Assembly: GCF_000430045.1 (NCBI RefSeq)
Contig: NZ_KE387023.1
Span: 134,961 to 198,960, forward strand
Origin: Calidithermus chliarophilus DSM 9957
Lineage (GTDB): Bacteria > Deinococcota > Deinococci > Deinococcales > Thermaceae
Reading direction: 5' to 3'
DNA: 64,000 bases
Below the pieces are notes generated by a model. The model was given only the letters and a program-made list of their open reading frames with translations. It was not told the DNA's origin and did not search any database. Numbering within the stretch: the stretch's first letter is position 1; each line of letters opens with the position of its first letter. Made by a program: the position numbers and the translations under genes. Below are positions 33,801-40,774 of this stretch, piece after piece.

Positions 33801-33814
33801 CAAGGGAGGTTGGT

Positions 33815-35860
33815 GTGGAGAGGATTATACCACCTGAGCGTCAGGGGGTTGTGGAGGGGGATGAAATCCTGCCCGGCTATCCCCGCTACCGCATCCACCG
33901 GGGGCGCATCGAGATGGCCCGGCTGGAGGGCCGGGGCGAAGACCGCGCGGTGACCTATGTGCCCCTGGCCAACTTCGCCTGCACCATCCGCCGCGAGGTG
34001 CGGCGCACCGATGGGGTGCAGGAGGAGCTCCTGTTCGAACTCGAGGGCCACACCCCGGCAGGCCCCCTGCCCGCTGTGCGGGTGCGGGCGGCGGAGTTTT
34101 CCGCCATGGCCTGGCCGGTGCGGGAGTGGGGGGCCAGGGCTATCGTGTCCCCGGGGAACGGGGTGCGGGATCGCCTCCGGGCCGCCATTCAACATCTGAG
34201 CAACCCCGAGCGCACCACGGTCTACGCCCATACCGGCTGGATACGGAGGGGGACGGAGTGGGTCTACCTGCACGCTGGGGGAGGCATTGGGCAGCGAGGG
34301 AGCATAGAGGGGATTGAGGTGGATTTGCCCCCCGAACTGGCCGGGTTTATTCTGCCTGACCCACCCACTGGCGAGGCCGAGCGGGAGACCCTTTCGCTCC
34401 TTCTGAGTATGCTCGAGGTGGCCCCCCGTCGGGTGACCTGGCCGCTGCTGCTCTACGCCCTGGCCGCCCCCATCGGCCACCCGATGGGCAGCGTGTACCT
34501 CTCGGGCCGCACCGGGGCTCGCAAGACCAGCCTGGCCCTGCTGGTGCAGGCCCTGTGGGGCCACACCGCTCCGCACCCCCCGACCAACTGGGAGGGGACG
34601 GCCAACGCCCTGGAGGCCCTGGCGTTTGCAGCCAAGGACGCGCTCTTGCTGGTGGACGACTACGCCCCCACCGGGCACGAGGGGAAGCAGAAGGAGCTCC
34701 AGGCTAAAGCCGCACGGCTCCTGCGCAACCAGGGCAACGCCACCGGGCGGGCGCGGATGCGCTCGGATGGCCGGATGCAGCCCGACCGGGCTCCCATGGG
34801 CAGCCTGCTGGTCACGGGCGAGGACCTGCCCCCCGGCCACAGCGTGCGGGCGCGGTGCCTGTTCCTGGAACTCAACCCCGGAGAGGTCAACCTGGCAGAG
34901 CTTTCACGGTTGCAACTCGAGGCCGCCCGCCTATCAGAGGCCTATGCCGCCTGGATACGCTGGCTGGCGGGGCGGCTCGAGGAGGTACGGCCGTTGGTCA
35001 GGGCACGGATCGCCGAGCTCCGCCCACACTACCCCGCGCCCCACGGACGTACCACCGATGCCCTGGCTCGGCTGCATGCGGTGTGGGAGGCCGTACAGCA
35101 GCACTGGCTGGAGGTGGGCCTCATCACCCCCGCTGAGGCCAGCCGGTTGACCCTGGAGATGGAGGGCGCGTTGCGGCAGGTAGCCGCCCAGCAAACCGGA
35201 TACCAGCAGGACACCGACCCGGTGGAGCGGTTCATCCCGCTCTTGCTGGCCCTGCTCGCGAGCGGACGGGCCCACCTGGCCCACCGGCACAGCGCCGAGG
35301 AGCCTCCCCCAGCCCCTGAACGTTGGGGCTGGCGGGTGCAGGCGGGTCAGTGGATACCCCAGGGGCCGCAGGTGGGGTGGGTGGACGGACAGGGGGTTTA
35401 CCTCGAGCCTACCGCCCTCTACGCCGCCCTGAACCGCCTGGCCATGGAGTCCGGTGAACCCCTCCCCACCCCCCGCACGCTGTGGAAGCGATTGGGCGAG
35501 CGCGGGGTGATCCGTACCCAGGAGCGGGGTGGACGGGTGCGCTACGGGGTGGGGGTGCGGATCGGGGGGGTGGTGCGCGATGTGGTGCAAATCATAGACC
35601 CCCATATCGCCAGAACTCCCAACAGTCCCAACGGGGCAGAAAACCCTGTCCAGGACGATGAAAAAGGTGTTGGGAAAAATCCGCCTGTTGGGAATTCCGT
35701 TTTCCCAACAGAAGCAGATGGGCTCTGGAGTCCCGGCGGAGAAAACAGCGTTCTGCGCGATAGAAAAGCGCCGGTAGCGGTGGGTGTTGGGAGGGTTGGG
35801 AGTCCTGAGGAGGGAGGCTATGAGGTCGAACTCGGAGAGTCCCTGGGGGGCCCTGATTGA
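33815..35860 (+). CDS. DUF927-type replicative helicase/ATPase
   Basis: The 681-aa protein has a DUF927-like core (about 90-390) with Walker A variant SVYLSGRTGARKTSLAL (near 230), Walker B ALLLVDDYAP (near 278) and Arg-rich sensor stretch RNQGNATGRARMRSDGR (near 305-325). DUF927 ATPases follow primase/Toprim genes in many mobile elements and probably unwind the replication origin. Residues beyond 600 are low complexity. Start is GTG, with AGGGAGG at proper distance. Confidence 0.8.
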   Translation: MERIIPPERQGVVEGDEILPGYPRYRIHRGRIEMARLEGRGEDRAVTYVPLANFACTIRREVRRTDGVQEELLFELEGHTPAGPLPAVRVRAAEFSAMAWPVREWGARAIVSPGNGVRDRLRAAIQHLSNPERTTVYAHTGWIRRGTEWVYLHAGGGIGQRGSIEGIEVDLPPELAGFILPDPPTGEAERETLSLLLSMLEVAPRRVTWPLLLYALAAPIGHPMGSVYLSGRTGARKTSLALLVQALWGHTAPHPPTNWEGTANALEALAFAAKDALLLVDDYAPTGHEGKQKELQAKAARLLRNQGNATGRARMRSDGRMQPDRAPMGSLLVTGEDLPPGHSVRARCLFLELNPGEVNLAELSRLQLEAARLSEAYAAWIRWLAGRLEEVRPLVRARIAELRPHYPAPHGRTTDALARLHAVWEAVQQHWLEVGLITPAEASRLTLEMEGALRQVAAQQTGYQQDTDPVERFIPLLLALLASGRAHLAHRHSAEEPPPAPERWGWRVQAGQWIPQGPQVGWVDGQGVYLEPTALYAALNRLAMESGEPLPTPRTLWKRLGERGVIRTQERGGRVRYGVGVRIGGVVRDVVQIIDPHIARTPNSPNGAENPVQDDEKGVGKNPPVGNSVFPTEADGLWSPGGENSVLRDRKAPVAVGVGRVGSPEEGGYEVELGESLGGPD

Positions 35861-36194
35861 AGCGGCCCCGAGGCTGGTGGAGCGGTTGAGGCGGACAGGC
35901 TGCCGGAGGGTGCGGCTGGTGGTGGACGGCGAGGTGGTCTACTGGGGGCTGCTGGTGCCGAGCGAGGCGGAACTCGAGGCGCATGGGCGATGGCCGGGAA
36001 TGCCCCGGTGGACGCTTCAGGACTGGTTGCTGGACACCCTGCGGCGCTTCGAGAGGGGCTGGACCCAGGCGAAGACGGTGGAAATACTGGCGGTTGGTCA
36101 AGAGCGCACCGAGCGGCTGGCGCGGGTCTTCCCCAAAGGCGTATCCACGGAAGAGAAGGGGGTTTTTCCTTCCGAGGAGAGGGGCCCATGCTGA
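35820..36194 (+). CDS. Hypothetical protein
   Basis: A 124-aa protein (MRSNSESPWGALIEAAPRL) with no recognised family. The ATG at 35,820 has GGAGGGAGG just before it and overlaps the helicase gene by 41 bp; an earlier in-frame start at 35,784 lacks a ribosome site. Confidence 0.6.
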   Translation: MRSNSESPWGALIEAAPRLVERLRRTGCRRVRLVVDGEVVYWGLLVPSEAELEAHGRWPGMPRWTLQDWLLDTLRRFERGWTQAKTVEILAVGQERTERLARVFPKGVSTEEKGVFPSEERGPC

Positions 36195-36541
36195 TCCGGC
36201 CCAGGGCCAGAATCGTGGCCCTTTCCCTGAAGATGCCGCCGGGAGCGGTCGTGGTGCGGGCCTGTCATGACCGCGAGCTTTTCCTCTCGAGGGCCGTGGA
36301 AGCGGGAGGGGAAGTCTGGCGCGAGGTGCGGGTGCGGGAAGCAGGGGGCTTTCGCACGCTCTACGAGCTGGTGGCCGAGAGCCCCTTTGAGGAAGCGCTG
36401 CTGAGGAGCCGACCCCAGTTCGAGAAAATACAGGAAGGTTCCAGGGTACACTACGTGTGGCGGCTTGGGCGACCCCGTGGGGTGAGCGACAGGGAGGTGG
36501 ACGGTGATCATACGAATGAACGGGATGATCCGAGAGCGTGA
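36188..36541 (+). CDS. Hypothetical protein
   Basis: A 117-aa protein that starts MLIRPRARIVALSLKMPPG with no recognised family. GAGGAGAGG precedes the ATG, and it overlaps its upstream neighbour by 7 bp. Confidence 0.6.
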   Translation: MLIRPRARIVALSLKMPPGAVVVRACHDRELFLSRAVEAGGEVWREVRVREAGGFRTLYELVAESPFEEALLRSRPQFEKIQEGSRVHYVWRLGRPRGVSDREVDGDHTNERDDPRA

Positions 36542-36755
36542 GGTCTTCCAGTCCTACCGGGGGAAGGGGGTATGGTTCGTGCGCCAGCCGGATATCCACA
36601 CCTTCCAAGCCGTGCACCGCAGCGAGGAGGGCCTCGAAACGGTGCTGGGAAGCTATGGCAGCTTCGACGAGGCCTTCTGGGAGGCTACCCGGCTGGCCGA
36701 CGAGGCCCACCTGGAGTTTGCCGGGGAGGAGTGGGGCGATCCGGAGATAACGTAG
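36504..36755 (+). CDS. Small hypothetical protein
   Basis: An 83-aa protein with GTG start after AGGGAGGTGG; an internal ATG at 36,516 is possible. Acidic C-terminus; no family recognised. Overlaps the previous gene by 38 bp. Confidence 0.55.
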   Translation: MIIRMNGMIREREVFQSYRGKGVWFVRQPDIHTFQAVHRSEEGLETVLGSYGSFDEAFWEATRLADEAHLEFAGEEWGDPEIT

Positions 36756-36759
36756 CAAC

Positions 36760-38325
36760 ATGCAGAGCGTCAACGACATCGCCGTTGGGTACGGCCGGCA
36801 GGTAGAAGCCCTGCTCGAGCGGCTGGGAGCCAGGGGCCCGGTCAAGGGAGCCGGGGAGCTTCTGGATCAGGTTAAGCACCTCATAGACCCCGAGGGTCTG
36901 CGCAAGGTGCGCTGGTTCCTGAAGCTGCGCAACCGGGTGGTGCACGGCAAACCCGTGGAGATGCCCCTGCCCTCGAGGGAGGAGGTCGAACGGGCCGGAC
37001 GGGCGGCGGTGGCGGTACTCGAGGGGGTGCTGGCGGCCAGGGCTAGGCAGGCGAATGCGACTTTCCGCCTACCGCAGGAGAACGAACGGCAGGCTTCAGG
37101 GAAAGGGTTTGAAGAACCCCCCGGCCCGGTCTACCGCATCCAGGAGCGGGACGGGGCGTATGAAATCTGGGTAGGCCCTGGCGGGGTATGGGTGGTGGCA
37201 GAAACGCGAGAGGCCCTCGAGCAGGCCCGGCTGGACGCGGAGGTCCGGTTGGTCCCCCGTTTCCCCCGGCTCGCGGTGAGGGGTGCCCTGCGGATGCGGC
37301 GGGAGACCCTGGAGGCCCGTGTCCGCTGCGGCAGGAGACGGCTCTCCCCGGAGGAGACCCTGGAGGCGGTGCGGATGCTCTCCCGCAGAGAGCCGGTACA
37401 GCGTGGGGACGATCCCCTATCGGGACGGGTTACGCCCATACACCAGAAAGCACGGTCTTCCGATGGTGCGAAGGGGCAGGAGCATCGGATGCGCCAGGTG
37501 ACGCTGGAGAGGGTTCCCGCCACCTTCTACGTAGGCCCGGCGGGGGTGCTGGTGGTCGCGGAGTTCCCCCTTATCGCTGAGACCGAGGCCAGGCGGGTCT
37601 GGGAAGGCTCAGGGAGGGCGATCTCCGCCCTGCCGGTGGTGCTGAACCCCAAGCTGAAGGAACCCCAGGGCCGGGTGGACGGCGTGCTGGCCCTACGCGA
37701 CGAGGGGGCCATCAAGGACTACCTGCGGGGAAAGCGCCTGCTGGACAACGACGAGGTAGACCTGGTGGCGGGTTGGTTGCAAAACCGCACCTGCCCGGCG
37801 CCCTCCATCCGCCCCAAGGGAGGGCGGTATCGCCTGCGGGAAGAGGAGGTGACGGAGGGGCGCACGAAGGCCCCGCCTGCGTTCGTGGTGGAGCTCGTGC
37901 CGCCAGGGGCTCCGCCCAGACCCCACCTCGGGCAGGTCGCTTGGAGGGCCTTGGGCTGGCGGGTGGTGTTCCTGCCCGAGTTGGCGATGTTCGTGCTCCC
38001 GGCACTGGATAAACGCGGCGCTGAAAGTCTTTTGCTGTGGTTGCTGGTAGGCGGGCTGCTGTTGCGCTTTTGGGCCTCCTTCGGGAACGATGATCTTCTG
38101 GGGTGGAAGCGGCGGGTGCTGCTCGCGGCAGGGGTGCTGGAATTGGCTTTTGTCTGGACAGCGATGTCTGACGTGGCCGCGCATCCGGGGAAGCTGCTCT
38201 CGATGTGGTACTGGGTGGTGATCCTCGTGCCGGGCCTGATCTCCCTCTTCCGGGGAATCTGGCTCTTCTGGTCGGGTAGGAAACCCTTCAGGGTGTACTT
38301 CCCTCCCCGCAGCCGAGTGCGCTAG
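36760..38325 (+). CDS. HEPN-like membrane protein with internal repeats
   Basis: The 521-aa protein has an N-terminal helical domain with LRKVRWFLKLRNRVVHGKP (about 46-64); Arg-Asn-x3-His is the HEPN nuclease motif. Two copies of a VGPxGVxVVAE unit follow (about 130-165 and 255-290), with one palindromic repeat element translated between them (DDPLSGRVTPIHQ, near 218). The C-terminus has four membrane helices (about 405-505). HEPN domains are RNases in toxins and defence; a membrane-bound one on a conjugative element could serve in host takeover or entry exclusion, but that is a guess. Confidence 0.6.
   Translation: MQSVNDIAVGYGRQVEALLERLGARGPVKGAGELLDQVKHLIDPEGLRKVRWFLKLRNRVVHGKPVEMPLPSREEVERAGRAAVAVLEGVLAARARQANATFRLPQENERQASGKGFEEPPGPVYRIQERDGAYEIWVGPGGVWVVAETREALEQARLDAEVRLVPRFPRLAVRGALRMRRETLEARVRCGRRRLSPEETLEAVRMLSRREPVQRGDDPLSGRVTPIHQKARSSDGAKGQEHRMRQVTLERVPATFYVGPAGVLVVAEFPLIAETEARRVWEGSGRAISALPVVLNPKLKEPQGRVDGVLALRDEGAIKDYLRGKRLLDNDEVDLVAGWLQNRTCPAPSIRPKGGRYRLREEEVTEGRTKAPPAFVVELVPPGAPPRPHLGQVAWRALGWRVVFLPELAMFVLPALDKRGAESLLLWLLVGGLLLRFWASFGNDDLLGWKRRVLLAAGVLELAFVWTAMSDVAAHPGKLLSMWYWVVILVPGLISLFRGIWLFWSGRKPFRVYFPPRSRVR
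37407..37444 (+). repeat. Intragenic palindromic element, copy 1
   Basis: A 38-bp unit GGACGATCCCCTATC... ending in ATACACC. The second stem reads ACGGG-TTACG-CCCAT with one mismatch. It lies in frame in a linker of the HEPN-like protein and encodes DDPLSGRVTPIH. Confidence 0.85.
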
Positions 38326-38326
38326 C

Positions 38327-38362
38327 ATTTTCGGCAACGAGTTGTTGTCATATAATGCCTCC
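38327..38362 (+). promoter_or_regulatory. Leaderless promoter of the transfer operon
   Basis: A perfect TATAAT (38,351-38,356) lies 6 bases before the ATG at 38,363, with no ribosome site. The -35 region (near TTTTCG) is weak. Confidence 0.7.
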
Positions 38363-39187
38363 ATGAAGGCAATAAATTACCGCAAGCGGCTGATCTTCCT
38401 GTCCATGGTGCTGGCCGTCGGTCTCGCCCTGGGTCAGTCGGTGCTAAAGACCTACTACGCCGATGACCTGGTGCGCGTACCCGGGGTCATCGAGGTCTCC
38501 CCTGGTTTCACCACCGTGATGGACTTCTGGGACACGGTGAGCACCCTGGCCTCGGCCAAGGGGGAGCTTTTGCGGGTGGAGAGCGCCGGGCCGCGCATCC
38601 TGATCTCGGCCACCCAGAAGGCCGGGCAGACCGATTTGGTGGTGGAGGTGGCCGGGCGCACCCTGCTCTTCACCCTCAAGATCGGGCCGGGAGTGGGGCC
38701 ACGTCGGTACGTGATCGAGCTCAGCCGGGCCAGAACCCAGGCACCGACTCCCACCTACGTCCCGCCGGTGAGCAGCGCCCCGGCCCCAACCCCGCAGCCC
38801 CAGGCGAGCGGCCCTGCTCCGCAGGCGGCCCCGGTGAATCCCGAGCTGGTGCGGTTCACCACCACGGCACAAGTACCTTCGGACGGGAAGGGCACGGTGA
38901 CGATCTTCTTCACCCTGGAGAACCGGGGGAACCGCACCATCGCGGCAGACCCTGGCCGCCTCGCCATCACCCAGGGGGGCAACCGGCTCTCCTACAGCCT
39001 CAAGCGGGAGCCGCTGAAGACCCTCATCAACCCCGGTGAGGCCCTCTCGGGCCTCATCACCCTCGAGGGGGCCCGTCCGGGCGAGATCAACCTGGAGTGG
39101 GGGCTGGTGGAGATCGGGAGCGGGCGGCAGTTTGCCCTCAAGCGCTCGGTGATGGCCGGGACGCGGATCGAGCTCGAGGGGCGATGA
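38363..39187 (+). CDS. Secreted VirB9-like beta protein of the T4SS
   Basis: The 274-aa protein has a signal peptide, an N-terminal beta domain (about 30-125) whose end, ATQKAGQTDLVVEVAGRTLLFTLKIG, recalls the VirB9/TrbG strand pattern, a Pro-rich linker, and a second beta-sandwich (about 165-270) of the DUF4352 type. VirB9 helps form the channel across the outer envelope. The match is by pattern and position only. Start fixed by the TATAAT box. Confidence 0.5.
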   Translation: MKAINYRKRLIFLSMVLAVGLALGQSVLKTYYADDLVRVPGVIEVSPGFTTVMDFWDTVSTLASAKGELLRVESAGPRILISATQKAGQTDLVVEVAGRTLLFTLKIGPGVGPRRYVIELSRARTQAPTPTYVPPVSSAPAPTPQPQASGPAPQAAPVNPELVRFTTTAQVPSDGKGTVTIFFTLENRGNRTIAADPGRLAITQGGNRLSYSLKREPLKTLINPGEALSGLITLEGARPGEINLEWGLVEIGSGRQFALKRSVMAGTRIELEGR

Positions 39188-39783
39188 GCCCTGGGGATTC
39201 CCCACCGGTACGCCTGGCGGAGAAGCATCAACGCTTTATCCGCAACCTCCATCTGCGGGGGCCGATGTTGATAGACGAGGCCCTGGAGTGCATCCCCAGG
39301 GCTACGTTTTACGACCTGGTGCGGCGACGATACCTGGCAATCATCCCCACCGTGCTGGGCAGGGCGGTGGTGGTGGGCTCCAGGGGACGGGTGGAGGTGC
39401 TCGCGATGACCCGCTTCTACCGCCCCAGGGCCACGGCGGTGGCCGATGCGGTGCTGCTGCGCCGCGCAATCCGCATCGCGGAGCGGGAGGGTTGGCGCTT
39501 CGGGGGGCGCAACCCCAGGGGACGCATCGCGTTCATGAGCCGGAGGGTTGAAGAAGTTTCTGAGGGGGCCGGGCTGCGCAGCGAACAGATGATGGTGGTC
39601 GCGAGCTTGCGGGCCTACACCACCCGCAGCCTCAGGAACACCCTGCTGCGTATGGGGTGGTACAGCCGGAGGAGGCTCGGGCAGGCTGAGTTCATACGGG
39701 TGTACCACCCCTATCCCCGTCGCTTCGAGCGCATGGAGCAGGAGGGTGGGCTGGAGGCCAGGGATGTGAAGGAGCTCTTATAG
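39184..39783 (+). CDS. Hypothetical basic protein, possible winged-helix
   Basis: The 199-aa Arg-rich protein starts MSPGDSPPVRLAEKHQRF by a 4-bp overlap with the VirB9-like gene. The part LIDEALECIPRATFYDLVRRRYL could be a winged helix. A nucleic-acid role is likely from charge; nothing more is seen. Confidence 0.6.
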   Translation: MSPGDSPPVRLAEKHQRFIRNLHLRGPMLIDEALECIPRATFYDLVRRRYLAIIPTVLGRAVVVGSRGRVEVLAMTRFYRPRATAVADAVLLRRAIRIAEREGWRFGGRNPRGRIAFMSRRVEEVSEGAGLRSEQMMVVASLRAYTTRSLRNTLLRMGWYSRRRLGQAEFIRVYHPYPRRFERMEQEGGLEARDVKELL

Positions 39784-40127
39784 TGCTTCACCAAGGTGGG
39801 CTGGCCAACCATGTCAGCAGGCTGGACATAGCTGCAGTTAGCTTGGTTGACCCACACGACCGACTCATAGCAGGCGTCGGTCATGCGCCCGAGGATGCCC
39901 ACCCATCTGCCCCAGCAGCCCCTGGGGCAGCGCGGCGGGGCTGTGGCGGCCGAGCGGCTCCGCTGGACGGCGACTCCAGGGCTCGCGCTGCCGCCATAGC
40001 GGGCCAGCTTGGGCTTGGTCGCGCCCACAGTTCCTCCCAAAGGCGCACGGGTTCTGGCGCATCCGAATGGAATCTGCCTGCGGTCCAGGGGCCGTGGCCC
40101 TCTCCTGCCCGGCAACAGGAGAAGGAG
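39784..40127. ncRNA. Highly structured non-coding region (candidate RNA or single-strand DNA site)
   Basis: No convincing gene in this 340-bp stretch. It holds a row of perfect inverted repeats: ATGTC/GACAT (39,811/39,825), GACCGAC/GTCGGTC (39,858-39,864/39,876-39,882), CTGCCCCAG/CTGGGGCAG (39,907-39,915/39,922-39,930), and a nested hairpin of TGGCGGC/GCCGCCA (39,944/39,990) around CGAGC/GCTCG and CTGGA/TCCAG. This could be a small RNA, or an origin of transfer or of single-strand replication beside the Replic_Relax gene. Strand is not known. Confidence 0.35.
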
Positions 40128-40154
40128 AAAACCCCGGTCCCCCGCGGACCGGGG
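40127..40154 (-). terminator. Rho-independent terminator of the Replic_Relax gene
   Basis: On the minus strand CCCCGGTCC-GCGGG-GGACCGGGG is followed by TTTTC. The 9-bp stem lies 33 bases after the stop codon at 40,187. Confidence 0.85.
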
Positions 40155-40186
40155 CTCGGGTCCGGGGGTCCACTCGGCGGCGAAGT

Positions 40187-40774
40187 CTACCACCACGGGG
40201 CCACGATGACGAAACGCGGCTCCAACCCATACCCCCCCAGTTTCGCCCTGAGGCTCGCGGCCTTCTTCTCCGTGGGAACCCCCCAGTACTGCCCCACGAA
40301 GCGCAGGGCGAAGGTCTGTACCTTGCGCTGAAGCAGGGGCAGGGCGTAGCTGCCCGCGTCGTACTCGATGGCGATGGGGCCGATCTTGCTGTACCAGTAG
40401 GCATCCGGCTGCTCGCGGTAGTGGACGCGGTGGGTGTCGGTGCGCCACTCGTGGGTTGGCACCCCCAGGAGGTGGCGCATCTCCCCCACCCCGGCCAGGT
40501 GGCGCAGCAGGGGCGGCCCCAGGCGGCTCACCCAGAGGTGGGAGGTGAAAAAGCGCACCTCCATGAGCCGGTTGGCGTGGTGCGAGGGGTTCAGGACCGC
40601 CCTCACCACAAAGAGGCCCACGCCCTGGGCCTCTTTCTCCGAGGGAACCATCCCAAAGTGGCGCAGGAGCTGGCCCTCGGTGAGGGCCAGGTCGCAGCGC
40701 AGGGCAAGGGCGATGCGCTCGAGGGCCCCCTCACGCTCACTTCCCCGCAGCGGGGTCCTGGTTGGGGACAACAA
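40187..40774 (-). CDS. Replication-relaxation (Replic_Relax) family protein, relaxase candidate
   Basis: A 195-aa protein. The C-terminal core has the family pattern QPDAYWYSKIGPIAIEYD then AGSYALPLLQRKVQTFALR, with Asp, Glu and Asp residues in nuclease-like places. Replic_Relax proteins are tied to plasmid and ICE DNA processing. It may nick or bind the transfer origin; no MOB-type relaxase with a His triad was found elsewhere in the window. No ATG is in frame; the TTG at 40,774 is chosen because GGAGGTG lies about 9 bases before it. It overlaps the VirB10 gene by 38 bp. Confidence 0.7.
   Translation of the reverse strand: MLSPTRTPLRGSEREGALERIALALRCDLALTEGQLLRHFGMVPSEKEAQGVGLFVVRAVLNPSHHANRLMEVRFFTSHLWVSRLGPPLLRHLAGVGEMRHLLGVPTHEWRTDTHRVHYREQPDAYWYSKIGPIAIEYDAGSYALPLLQRKVQTFALRFVGQYWGVPTEKKAASLRAKLGGYGLEPRFVIVAPWW

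Noticed and set aside
38363-39187. Firm VirB9 assignment
   Set aside because: Only the strand pattern and position support it; the C-terminal domain is not that of VirB9, so confidence is kept low.
39711-40448. 245-codon minus-strand frame over the structured region
   Set aside because: Composition is atypical, it overlaps two better genes on either side, and no domain is seen; a short C-terminal stretch looks protein-like but is too little.
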